DNA of 33,276 bases, from the NCBI GenBank assembly GCA_903927685.1, contig CAIYOB010001383.1, positions 1-33,276 on the forward strand. The letters are read 5' to 3'. Shown here piece by piece: positions 8,671 to 17,750 of the stretch (within the stretch, counting starts at the first letter, position 1; each line of letters starts with the position of its first letter). The position numbers were made by a program, and so were the translations under genes. Source of the DNA: an uncultured Planctomycetaceae bacterium. Lineage in GTDB: Bacteria; Planctomycetota; Planctomycetia; Pirellulales; Pirellulaceae. Under the pieces are notes generated by a model. It made no database searches and had not been told where the DNA came from. It saw nothing but the letters and a program-made list of their open reading frames with translations.

Positions 8671-11600
8671 TTACGGCGTGGGTACTCCGGCGAGTTCGAG
8701 GGATTCCAGAACCGGCGACACCGTGGTCTCGGCATCCGTCGCTAGCGTGACGACGAGGCGGGCGTGGCGAGCCGGCGGCAGATTGGGCAGCATGGTGGTG
8801 TGCTCGCCGGAGGGGATCGTGACGCCTGCGGTTGCGGCGATCGTCTGGAAGTCGTCGTGGGAAGTTTCGACTTGCGCGGTGAGCGTGCCGTCGTGCAGGG
8901 CGGCGATCGTGCGCAGCGTCGTCAGGCGGACGGCTTGGCCCCAGTCGCAAGTCGCGGTGGTGTAGCGGCCAGTCTGAGCACCGAGCGTGGGAGGTGGGAG
9001 AGCGACGTAGTCGTCGGCGAGGGCGAACTTGTCCGGCGTCAGTGCGGCGCGGTGAATCGCGATCTCGTCGAGTGAGCCGTCGAACGGGAACCCGCCGCCG
9101 AACGCGCCGATCGTCAGCGGCGCGGCGCTCGTGGAACCGCCGATCCCGGCGATGCCTTGCGGTTCGCCATCCGGTTTGCCGTCCAGGTAGACCGTCAGCG
9201 TCTGCGCTTGGCGGTCATAAACGGCGGCCGCGTGGTGCCATGTTCCATCGGCCGCGGCAGCCGCGCCGGCAGCTTCGACGAATTGGCCCCCGTCCTGCAT
9301 GATCCAGGCGGAGAGCTTCCCCGCCTTCACGCCCAGCGAAAAGGAGCCGGGCCGCGCGGCGATGACTTGGTTTTCTTGCGCAGAGGTCTGAAACCAGGCT
9401 TGGATGGTAAAGCTCTCATCGGCCTTGAAAGTAAAAGGCTCGATACTGCCGACGACGATCTGAGCGCCGCCTTGGAACCGCGCCGCGGCTGGCTTGCCGT
9501 GACGGTCGAACGCCCGCAGGGTGACGTTTCCCTGGCAGGCGCCGGGGGCGTCGTATTCGCTGCCGTTGGCCGCCGTGCGGCCCGGTTCGTCGTCCAGCTT
9601 CCAGAGGCCGGCCAGCGGAGAAGTTGGCACGCGCCGCACGGTGAGGCCCCGGCCGCTACGGATGGCAATCTCGGGAGAGGCCGTCCAGCCGCGGCCCGTC
9701 TCGAACGTGCGGTCGATGTGCATACCCGTCTCGGGCGGGCAGCCGGCCGTGACGCGCCACGTCAGGTCGCTTGGCGGAGTGAAGACGCGCCCCAGGTCCT
9801 CGATTGTCACGTTCCGGCCGTCGATCGTCACCCGTTTGCGCACGCCCAAGTGGACAACCTCGGCGGAGACTCGCCGCAACGCGGCGGGCAGAACAGGCCG
9901 TACCTCCAGTTTGTCATTGGTGTGTCGGATGCCGAGAATGCCTTGCACCAAGGCCGCGGGCACGGCGATCGCGTCTGAGAGGTACGGCTCGTCGCTCGCG
10001 CCGAAACCAATGCGGCCGTCGTGCATCACCCAGTTGTTGCCGATGTAACCGTGCGTGCCGGTCAGCCGCGTGCCGGCGGCGAAGCGGCGCAGGCGGTTCC
10101 AGGCCCCTTCGGCATCGCCTGCCGCACAACGGGCCATGATTTCCCAATAGGTCATGCACAGGAACGAGCCGCCGTTCATGTAGCTGCCGAAGCCCTGATT
10201 GGCCGGATGCGTGTTCACGCTGGCCGGCGCGGGCCAATACGCGGACCGCGACGCCAGGCCCGCGTAGCCGTGGTCGCGTTCCAATTCGGCGATGCGTCGG
10301 TCGAGCGTGGCAAACAGCTTCTGCGCCTGCTCCGGCGACGCGATGCCGAACGCTACCGGCGGGAACTGGCACAGGTCCGCGGCGTACGCGATCTTCGAGC
10401 CGTCCGGCGAAATCCAATCCACGTACCGCGGCCCGTCCGGCGCGTCCTCCCACCATAAGACGCGGTTGATTGCATCCTTGAGCCGCGCCGCCTCGGTTTC
10501 CCGTGTCGCCGCCTCGGAAGCGTTTCCCGCCGCCCGCTCGAGTTCGGCCAGATCGACCAGCGCCCGGTACAGGAACGCATTGTGATAGGTGGTCACGCCG
10601 CTGGAGAGCATCGCGTCGTAGTACCAGTGCGCGGGCGTTAGCGAGACCAGTCCGTCGGCGTTGCGTTTCCCGAGATACCACGCGGCGGCCCGGCGGTAGA
10701 AGGGCAGTTGTTGGCGGATGAAAGCCAGATCGCCGGAATAGAGGTAATAGGCGCGGCCGCCCAGGATCTGGATGATGTTGTCATCCGTGTAAGCGCCGCC
10801 AACCGCACCGTGGCCCGCCGAATTGTAGCCGAAGCGAGTGAGCCCGGGCTCGAATTCGGTACCCACAATCATGGGTAAGTTGTCGCGGAAGGCCCGCGGG
10901 AGATTGTGCGGACGCGACGCCGTGGGCTCGGGCGCCGGCGTCCCGGCCAGCAAGGGAAGCCCCTTCATCCACGACGCGCCGCCATAATACCAGCCGTCCG
11001 GCTCGTTGCCGAAGTTATAGTGGACCTGGTCGTTGACGCAGCCGCCGTTCAAGAGCGCGCCGTAGAAGCGTCGCAGCTCCGCGACGGTGCCGCTGGGATC
11101 GTCCGCCTGCACGGCCAGTTGGTGTCCCGTCGCGGCGGCCGGCACGGCGGCCAGCCGCAGCGTGGTCTTCTCCTTGTCGCCGGCTTTGTACGTGTGCTTT
11201 GCTTCGGGCGACGACACGATGCCCACTTCGCTCAGCCAACCGAAATGCCCGCGCCGGTACAGGTGCCCGCCCTCGGCGGCCAACCGCGGCTCGCACTCAT
11301 GCGGCCACGCGGGAAGGAGTTTCAGCACGGCCCAGCCTTCCGGCTCGGTGACGACCACGTTGTTCTCCAACGCCAGCTTGTATCCGAAACTGAACTCGGC
11401 CGGGCGGTAGAACGGATTGTGCCAGCCCCGCAGTTTCTCCGGCGTGATCCAAAACGCCGTGGCCACCGAGCTGGGCAGAATTGTGGAAGGATTGTTGTTG
11501 ATCGGTCGCGTGCTGAAGAACAACGCCGGTGTTCCTGCGCTCGTCGCGGTCAACTCCCGCAGCCAAGTGCGTTCGACCGTCCACACGAACTCATCGCCTT

Positions 11601-12036
11601 CACTCGTCAGCGTCCAGTCCTCGCGTGCCACCGGCTCTTGCTTGCCGTCCGTCAGTACGACGCCGCGCAGCACCAGTCCATCGCCCGTTTTTTCCACCGC
11701 CTCCGGCGCCCGGTTCCGGCTCTCGAACCGCCGCCCGTCCTCGTCCACCGCAAAGGTCAGTGCCTCCGTCCCCCAGTCCGCCATCCCGCGAAGCCAGGGT
11801 CCGCCCGTCGGCGAAAGCAGCGACTGGGGCTCGAACGCACCGTCCGCGCGGCGCAGGGTCAGGGCGGTGAGGCTGGGCTGGCGGGTGTTGACTTCGACGC
11901 GTCCGAACCGCCCTTCCAGGCGGATCGTGGCCTCCCCCGGCGCTGCCGGTTCCGAACCGGCTTGTGCCGACGGAGACGTGAAAGACGCCTGCAGAATCAA
12001 AAGACTGAGGACGTATGGTTTCATGGTCAGACTCAT
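8671..12036 (-). CDS. Exported (alpha/alpha)6-barrel glycosidase with C-terminal LamG domain
   Basis: 1121 residues. A Sec signal (MKPYVLSLLILQASFTSPSAQA) starts the protein. A beta-rich N-terminal region precedes an (alpha/alpha)6 six-hairpin region, recognised by AYTDDNIIQILGGRAYYLYSGD and the repeated Trp/Tyr/His helices to about residue 700. LAGLWKLDDEP to DEIAIHRAALTPDKF (~800-1000) is a LamG/concanavalin-like domain with the typical DGTWHHAAAVYD strand; a final ~110-residue beta-sandwich (TCDWGQAVRLTTLRTIAAL) may be carbohydrate-binding. I cannot assign a GH family with confidence; GH78, GH95 or GH127/146-like clans are candidates. ATG 12036 overlaps the TGA of the upstream gene in an ATGA, indicating translational coupling; ATG 12024 is the alternative. 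The frame is open further upstream only as an out-of-frame shadow of the neighbour. Confidence 0.75.
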   Translation of the reverse strand: MSLTMKPYVLSLLILQASFTSPSAQAGSEPAAPGEATIRLEGRFGRVEVNTRQPSLTALTLRRADGAFEPQSLLSPTGGPWLRGMADWGTEALTFAVDEDGRRFESRNRAPEAVEKTGDGLVLRGVVLTDGKQEPVAREDWTLTSEGDEFVWTVERTWLRELTATSAGTPALFFSTRPINNNPSTILPSSVATAFWITPEKLRGWHNPFYRPAEFSFGYKLALENNVVVTEPEGWAVLKLLPAWPHECEPRLAAEGGHLYRRGHFGWLSEVGIVSSPEAKHTYKAGDKEKTTLRLAAVPAAATGHQLAVQADDPSGTVAELRRFYGALLNGGCVNDQVHYNFGNEPDGWYYGGASWMKGLPLLAGTPAPEPTASRPHNLPRAFRDNLPMIVGTEFEPGLTRFGYNSAGHGAVGGAYTDDNIIQILGGRAYYLYSGDLAFIRQQLPFYRRAAAWYLGKRNADGLVSLTPAHWYYDAMLSSGVTTYHNAFLYRALVDLAELERAAGNASEAATRETEAARLKDAINRVLWWEDAPDGPRYVDWISPDGSKIAYAADLCQFPPVAFGIASPEQAQKLFATLDRRIAELERDHGYAGLASRSAYWPAPASVNTHPANQGFGSYMNGGSFLCMTYWEIMARCAAGDAEGAWNRLRRFAAGTRLTGTHGYIGNNWVMHDGRIGFGASDEPYLSDAIAVPAALVQGILGIRHTNDKLEVRPVLPAALRRVSAEVVHLGVRKRVTIDGRNVTIEDLGRVFTPPSDLTWRVTAGCPPETGMHIDRTFETGRGWTASPEIAIRSGRGLTVRRVPTSPLAGLWKLDDEPGRTAANGSEYDAPGACQGNVTLRAFDRHGKPAAARFQGGAQIVVGSIEPFTFKADESFTIQAWFQTSAQENQVIAARPGSFSLGVKAGKLSAWIMQDGGQFVEAAGAAAAADGTWHHAAAVYDRQAQTLTVYLDGKPDGEPQGIAGIGGSTSAAPLTIGAFGGGFPFDGSLDEIAIHRAALTPDKFALADDYVALPPPTLGAQTGRYTTATCDWGQAVRLTTLRTIAALHDGTLTAQVETSHDDFQTIAATAGVTIPSGEHTTMLPNLPPARHARLVVTLATDAETTVSPVLESLELAGVPTP

Positions 12037-13397
12037 GCTTCGCTGAGATTGTCGCGGACGACCGTCTTGCCCTTGGCGTTGTTGATGACCTTGAACGGAG
12101 CGCGCGAGGTGTTGTCGCTGATGACGGCATAGGCGACATCGGGCTCCAGCACAACATGGTCGCGGGCGGCGTGGCCGTCGAGGATCTCGCAGCCCCGCAC
12201 CTGCAGGCGGCCGGCCGTGGCGTGGATGAGCGGACGGGCCGTGGCGCGCGGGTCGATGCAGTGGATGTGGCAGTCCGTGAAGCTGACCTTCCCGCCGCCC
12301 TCGATCCGGGCGAGACTGACGCCATGGGCCCCAAGCGCGCTGCCGAACAAGCCGCAGGCGGTGAACTGGACGGGGCCGTGGTTCGAGGACTCCACGATGA
12401 TGTCGCCGTAGAGCTGGGAGTTCACGAAGCGGACGCCGCTGTGGCCCTGCAGCTCCACGACGTGCACGGCGCGGTTGCACAGATCCGCGCCGCCTCCGAC
12501 GATCTGCGAGTTGCCGCCTCCCTGGTAGGCGGGGTGCGGCGAGCAGCCACGCACGAACTGGAAACCGGTCTCGTAGCCGATGCAGAAGCAATTCGTGACA
12601 TGCTGCCAGTCGGTGCGGCCGATGACAAACGCCTTGCCCTCCTGGAGCCGGAACTCACTGGCCGGGCCGGACGCGCCCCAGAAGGGCCAGAAGTGGATGT
12701 TTTCCACGCGGCCTACGTCCAGGCAGTGGTCGATGAACAGCCCGCGGTAGAGCGGCGCGGCGTTGAGGTTTCGGATCAGGTGCCGCCCCGTCGCCCGGCC
12801 GCCGAAATCCACCGCTTGGTAGGGATTGATGAGCAACACATCCATGATCGCGCAGTTGTCCGCGCCGTGGAGCGACGAGCTGACCGTCCAGGGATAGGCG
12901 ACCGGCGGATTCGCCTCGCGCTGCTCGGGGTAGAAGACCGCGATGCCTTTGAGCGTGGCATTGGTGCTGAGCTGGATGAACGGCGTGCCAGCCGGCTTGC
13001 CGGCGCCCTCGACGGCCAGCAGCACGCTGCCGGCCAGTTGGGGCTTGCCATCAGAAGTGTCGCTGCGCCAGGGCGTCGTCGGCGGAGCGGTGAAGAGGCC
13101 TTCGAGAGTGACGTTTTGCGGCACATCGAGATGGCCACCGATGAGGTAGCGGCCCGGCGGCACCATGACGCCGCCGCCCCCGGCCTGATGGGCCTCGTTC
13201 AGGGCGGTCTGGAAAGCCGCCGTGTCGTCCGCGGCGCCGTCTCCCATCGCACCGAACGCGCGCACATCGAGGAATTGCGGAAAAGGAACGGCGGAGGCCT
13301 CCGCAGCGCGGGCGGACGCGGACAAGGATGCGCCGAACAGGCCGAGTCCGGCTGCCGCCAATGCCTGGCGGCGGGTGGTGGGGACGAGGGGTGTCAT
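12033..13397 (-). CDS. Tat-exported right-handed beta-helix protein (pectate-lyase-3-like)
   Basis: 454 residues. The leader TTRRQALAAAGLGLFGAS is a twin-arginine signal. FLDVRAFGAMGDGAADDTAAF near residues 36-60 is the classic entry motif of the pectate_lyase_3 / GH28-GH55-like beta-helix superfamily, and the rest shows the expected Asn/Val/Gly-rich rungs (for example NATLKGIAVFYPEQ, DNCAIMDVLLINPYQAVDFGG). It may bind or cleave a polysaccharide; catalytic residues cannot be assigned by eye. ATG 13397 has AAAGGA eight bases upstream. Its stop overlaps the next gene's start (ATGA). The first ~47 codons are strikingly similar to those of the rhamnosidase gene at 5672-8356. Confidence 0.82.
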   Translation of the reverse strand: MTPLVPTTRRQALAAAGLGLFGASLSASARAAEASAVPFPQFLDVRAFGAMGDGAADDTAAFQTALNEAHQAGGGGVMVPPGRYLIGGHLDVPQNVTLEGLFTAPPTTPWRSDTSDGKPQLAGSVLLAVEGAGKPAGTPFIQLSTNATLKGIAVFYPEQREANPPVAYPWTVSSSLHGADNCAIMDVLLINPYQAVDFGGRATGRHLIRNLNAAPLYRGLFIDHCLDVGRVENIHFWPFWGASGPASEFRLQEGKAFVIGRTDWQHVTNCFCIGYETGFQFVRGCSPHPAYQGGGNSQIVGGGADLCNRAVHVVELQGHSGVRFVNSQLYGDIIVESSNHGPVQFTACGLFGSALGAHGVSLARIEGGGKVSFTDCHIHCIDPRATARPLIHATAGRLQVRGCEILDGHAARDHVVLEPDVAYAVISDNTSRAPFKVINNAKGKTVVRDNLSEA

Positions 13398-13571
13398 CGT
13401 GGCGGTCCTTTCACTTTTCCTGTTCTGTTGGCGGCCACGCACAGGTAAACCCGGCGGCCGGAAAGACCAAAGCGTTGAGACAGAAGACCGCGACGATCCC
13501 GTAGCGGAAGGAACGGAGTGCTTGGGTTTTCACCTTGGAGTTCGTCTCGGTCGTTTTCAGTTTGGTGGTTC

Positions 13572-16500
13572 CTATTCGTATCCGATCGCCTTGAGCTGTT
13601 GCTGGAAATCGGCGGGCAGCTCGGCGGCTGGTTGGTCGGTATTCCGCGCGGCGTAGTTGAGCAGGTTGCGCAGGAGGAGTTCCGCGACCGGGTCGGTGCC
13701 GAGGTTTTCGCGGATCTTCAGGGTGTTGAAGAAGAACCGGCCCGCGCCGAAGCGGAACGCGGCGGTCTGCACATTGGAGCCATAGCCCAGCTGGGCGCGG
13801 ATGCCGCCGGCTACCAGATCGTCAGGCATTTCGATGCCCGACAATCCCGGACTCCCGTGGGCGATGATATTGCGGAAGAGGGTGTAGTCAAGGATCCCGC
13901 GTCCGGGCAATCCTTCGAAAACCGGATGCCCGGTGCCGACGGTATCGCCGCGATAGTAGCCGCCGCACAGATCGAGCATCCCGAGCACCCCCTTGGTCTT
14001 CAGCGGGAGCCAGCCCAACGGCTGATCCGCGCGGGCAAAGACCGCCGGGGTCAGGAAAACCACCGTCGAGCCGGTGGCCATGCGCCGAGCGAGATCCTGG
14101 AAGGCGGGCAGATCGCCGCCGCCATTTCCGGCCAGGATGACTTCACGCTGCGAGTCTTCGCCCGGCACATAAGGGCGGGTGCGGACGCCATTCGCTGCCA
14201 GCCACGCGGCCAACTCCGGATCGGCTCCCCAGAGCACGACCTCGCCATCGACCTTCGGCATCTCCGCCGCATCGAAAACGCGGAAGCTCGTCTCGCCACC
14301 CGAGGCCACGGCCCCGCGCTCAAAGCCGACCCGCACCTGAGAGATCCCGGACGGCGAATTGACGGGCAGGTCTTTGGTGAACAGGGTCCGGACCGCGGGC
14401 GGTTCCTGGCCCCCGGACGTCGGAGGAATGTTCACGTCCAGCGTTTCGTCCAGCACCCGTGTGCCGTCGGGAGCCAGCACCTCGATCCGGGCGGGATAGT
14501 CTCCCGCGGGCAGGGCGTCGAGATTGGAAAGCACGACGTCGATCTTCACACCGCCGCCGCGATAGATATTGACCGGGTCCACAAACAGCGACCATCGCAC
14601 CGGGGCCGTGAGATCCTGCTGAAGGTCCACCACGCCGGGTTTGAATTCGCGGAAGGCGTTGAGCAGCCCGACGCCGTTGAAGTCGGAGTCGGGCAGCGCG
14701 CAGAAGTAATGCCCGGCGAGGTGCGGGTTGGCACGCAGGGCGTTCCCCGTTTCGCGGCGCAGCTGCAACATGTTCAACTCGCTCGCGACGAAGTAGTCCT
14801 CCGGACGCCTCCAGATTCGGCCGAGGTTCCACTTCTTCCAATCGGCGAGGAACTGGTCGAGCTGGTCGCGGTAATAACGGGCGTCATCCGCGTATTCGGC
14901 GCCTAGCTGCTCATAGTGCCGCGCGAAGCGAGGCAGGTTGACGGCACAGCCGGTGCCGATCTCGGTGATCATGATCTTGCGGCCGTTGGCCAGTGCGCCC
15001 AGCGTCCTCATACGCTCGATTTCCGCGGCCGTGTGCGGTACGGGTTGATAGGGATGGATGTCGGCTTTGAGCTCCGCTTGGCCAGCGGACATGGCGTGAC
15101 TGGTGGCGGGACCGCTGGGCCGTTCGTTGCCCATCAGATACTCCCAAGTCGTCGCCCCGGGGTTGCTCAGCGAGCCTTGCGACAGTTGCAGATCAAAGCC
15201 GCCGCTGTTGAGCCACACCACGCGCGTGTCGTCCAGGAACTTGACCAGCGGGAGGCTGTCGGCGGCATGCTGCAGTTGCGGGCCGGCGTTGATCTCGTTC
15301 AGCAGGCACCAGAGGACGATGCTCGGGTGATTGCGATCCCGGCGAATCACGCCGGCGATCGATTGGTCGAACCGGCCGGGCAGCTCCGGCGTGTCGGCCA
15401 TCGCGATCGCTCCGTAGTGTTCCTGTTGCACCAGGATGCCCAGTTCGTCGAAGACATCCAGATCGCGAGCCCGCAGGCCGCCCCAAATCACCCGGCAGGT
15501 GTTCAAGCCCATGGCTTTCCAGGCCAAGACGTCGCGCCGCAGATAGTCCTCGCGAGGCGGCACACGAAAGCCGACCGGATAAACCGGCAGTGTGAGCGCC
15601 CCCTGGAGGTAAATGCGCTGGCCGTTCAACCGGAACGCATCCTTCTCGAAGCGAAAATCTCGAAAGCCGCAGCGCGTGGACTTCTCATCGAACGCGGGCG
15701 ATCCGACGACTGCGACTTGGCTGGTTGCGCGATAGAGAAACGGATCCTCCAGGTTCCATAAGCGTGGCTTCTCGACGAGCAGTTGTCCTTGAATGACCGT
15801 GTCGCCTGGCGGCAACTCGCGATCGACGACGGCCACGTCGATGGTCTCGCCGCTCGCGGCAGGTGCAACCGCAAAGCGAACGGTAGCCCTCAGCGGCCCG
15901 GACGAGGCGTTGCGGAGCGTCGCCTCAAGACGCAGTTGTCCGGTCTTCCAGTGGGGCTTGGCGTACAGGTTCTCGACCCGCACGACGGGCGCGGCCAACA
16001 ACTGTACGGAGTCCGCAATGCCGCCGACGTTGTAGATTGCACCGGGCGTCAGCGGATAAGTCTTGCAGCTTCGCGGCGTGGCGGCCAGAGCCAGCCCGTC
16101 GATCGGCTCATGGGTCGGATTGAGTACTCGAACCGCCAGCACATTGCCCGCGCCGGGCCGGATCGCTTCGGTCACATCCAGTTCAAACGGATCTTCGGCG
16201 CCTTCATGGCGGCCCACAGGCTTGCCATTGACATACACCTCGGCCAAGTAATCCACCGCCGCAAAGCGGAGGATGGTGCGGCCGTCCTTGTGCGGATGCG
16301 GGGACGCCGTAAACTCCCGCCAGTACCACGCCACGCCGTGGTAACCGGGAAACACGTCCTGAATGATCCAGGGCACTTTCGTCGGCTTGGCCTCGGGCCG
16401 CGGTGCGGCATACCAGGCCTCCTCCTGGCCCACGTTCTCCGGGTCGACGGCGATCCGCCAACTGCCGCCGTCGAGTGACATCACACGCGTCGGCTCGGTG

Positions 16501-17750
16501 GCCGCGAGGGCAGACGATATCGGTCCGCCGCCGGGCGCAGCGGCTACCCCGGCCTCGGCAGACGACGGTTCCTCGGCGCCGTCGGCACGCACGGCGAACG
16601 AACACGAACTCGGCGGCAGCGCGCGTCGCATTCCGCCTGTCAGCAATGTGGGCGTGACAGTCAGCTGATAGAATCCATCCTCCAGCGACAAGCGGACCTT
16701 CGCCAGGAAATTGGGCCCAACATCCAAAGTCACCGGTTCGATCGGATGGATCTTCCCCCCGAGATCGACGCACTGCAGGGCGGCCGTGAATTGCTCGACG
16801 GCCAGGGCAATTTGCGGGGCATCGTAACTGAGTTCGAACTCGGGCGGGTGCTCTCGATCAAAGATCCGGGAGGCCACACCAGGTCGGATCGTTAGACCCA
16901 AGTTGCCGACGATGGTCTCCAAGCGGTCTTCGTCGGACACTTGCTCGCAAAACTCCACGAGCGTCTGCCGATGCACGCGAAATGCGTCGATCTGACCGCG
17001 AAAGCAGCGGGAATCCTGCCCCAGCGATTGGCCGACGCGGAACGGTTGGGGCGAGGCCGCCACCGGCGCGCCGTCGCGGACGGAACGTAGCAGGACCCCG
17101 TTAACGAACAACCGCAGTTCTTCCGCGGTCTTCACGACCGCCACGTGCTGCCAGCGATCGGCGACGAGTCGCACCGGCCGGGTGGACACCCACCGGCCGC
17201 CCTCGGCCCCATAGTGCGCCGCAAACTGGTTCGTGTTCTCCCCGTCCTGTTCGAGGGCGAGTCCCAAGGCCCCGTGGAAGTGATTGCCGAAGAGGTCGGC
17301 GCACACGTTCTGTCTTGCGTCCGGCTTGACCCAGCACTGGATGGTGAATTCTCGAGCCAAGTCCATCGGCCAAGGGCCGCAGTCGACGAAGTCATGCTCC
17401 CCGTCCAGTACGATGCTCTGGCCGACTTTGCCAGGGGCAAACGAGGGCTTTCCGTGGACGGTGCCAGCACGTCCGTTCCCGGACGTGTCACTCGCGTTGC
17501 CGTCGAACGGATAATCCGCGACCACGTTGTCGCGCGACGTCAGCCCGTCGTCAGCGTACGCCTGGCTCGCGAGAAGGCACAGGACGCAAAGTACCTGTTG
17601 GACTGTCCGGCGGCCCGCAGAAGATGACCTACCCGATCGCCGAGCACGTGTGGCACGGCTTGCCGGCCAACAGCGAAACACGGCAAACGAACAGCCGGCG
17701 CTCAGACACACACGGATCGAACTCGCGAATCGATGGGATTTCCTGGTCAT
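13572..17750 (-). CDS. GH2-type glycosidase with N-terminal LamG domain
   Basis: 1392 residues. LamG domain at about 70-240 (VVADYPFDGNASDTSGNG ... DRWQHVAVVKTAEELRLFVNG ... FRGQIDAFRVHRQTL). The GH2 sugar-binding domain follows (VAWYWREFTA, VDYLAEVYVNGKPVGRHEG), then an immunoglobulin-like domain and the TIM barrel with the acid/base Glu in LLNEINAG (~818) and the nucleophile Glu in MITEIGTG (~929). A long C-terminal part ends with an apparent glutamine-amidotransferase-like fold (GGDLPAFQDLARRMATGSTVVFL), often seen on exported glycosidases. Likely retaining beta-galactosidase/glucuronidase-type; sugar unknown. ATG 17750 overlaps the upstream TGA (ATGA) and has GGGGAG upstream. Odd: about 45 Arg/Ser/Cys-rich residues precede a second signal-like stretch VLCVLCLLASQAYA, so the true start or leader may differ. 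Confidence 0.83.
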   Translation of the reverse strand: MTRKSHRFASSIRVCLSAGCSFAVFRCWPASRATRARRSGRSSSAGRRTVQQVLCVLCLLASQAYADDGLTSRDNVVADYPFDGNASDTSGNGRAGTVHGKPSFAPGKVGQSIVLDGEHDFVDCGPWPMDLAREFTIQCWVKPDARQNVCADLFGNHFHGALGLALEQDGENTNQFAAHYGAEGGRWVSTRPVRLVADRWQHVAVVKTAEELRLFVNGVLLRSVRDGAPVAASPQPFRVGQSLGQDSRCFRGQIDAFRVHRQTLVEFCEQVSDEDRLETIVGNLGLTIRPGVASRIFDREHPPEFELSYDAPQIALAVEQFTAALQCVDLGGKIHPIEPVTLDVGPNFLAKVRLSLEDGFYQLTVTPTLLTGGMRRALPPSSCSFAVRADGAEEPSSAEAGVAAAPGGGPISSALAATEPTRVMSLDGGSWRIAVDPENVGQEEAWYAAPRPEAKPTKVPWIIQDVFPGYHGVAWYWREFTASPHPHKDGRTILRFAAVDYLAEVYVNGKPVGRHEGAEDPFELDVTEAIRPGAGNVLAVRVLNPTHEPIDGLALAATPRSCKTYPLTPGAIYNVGGIADSVQLLAAPVVRVENLYAKPHWKTGQLRLEATLRNASSGPLRATVRFAVAPAASGETIDVAVVDRELPPGDTVIQGQLLVEKPRLWNLEDPFLYRATSQVAVVGSPAFDEKSTRCGFRDFRFEKDAFRLNGQRIYLQGALTLPVYPVGFRVPPREDYLRRDVLAWKAMGLNTCRVIWGGLRARDLDVFDELGILVQQEHYGAIAMADTPELPGRFDQSIAGVIRRDRNHPSIVLWCLLNEINAGPQLQHAADSLPLVKFLDDTRVVWLNSGGFDLQLSQGSLSNPGATTWEYLMGNERPSGPATSHAMSAGQAELKADIHPYQPVPHTAAEIERMRTLGALANGRKIMITEIGTGCAVNLPRFARHYEQLGAEYADDARYYRDQLDQFLADWKKWNLGRIWRRPEDYFVASELNMLQLRRETGNALRANPHLAGHYFCALPDSDFNGVGLLNAFREFKPGVVDLQQDLTAPVRWSLFVDPVNIYRGGGVKIDVVLSNLDALPAGDYPARIEVLAPDGTRVLDETLDVNIPPTSGGQEPPAVRTLFTKDLPVNSPSGISQVRVGFERGAVASGGETSFRVFDAAEMPKVDGEVVLWGADPELAAWLAANGVRTRPYVPGEDSQREVILAGNGGGDLPAFQDLARRMATGSTVVFLTPAVFARADQPLGWLPLKTKGVLGMLDLCGGYYRGDTVGTGHPVFEGLPGRGILDYTLFRNIIAHGSPGLSGIEMPDDLVAGGIRAQLGYGSNVQTAAFRFGAGRFFFNTLKIRENLGTDPVAELLLRNLLNYAARNTDQPAAELPADFQQQLKAIGYE

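Noticed and set aside
12037..12591. N-terminal extension of the (alpha/alpha)6 glycosidase
   Set aside because: The frame is open but is an Arg-rich shadow of the beta-helix gene; the ATGA overlap and the signal peptide fix the start at 12036 (or 12024).
12015..13448. + strand open frame opposite the beta-helix gene
   Set aside because: The - strand encodes a Tat leader and beta-helix motifs; the + frame shows none.
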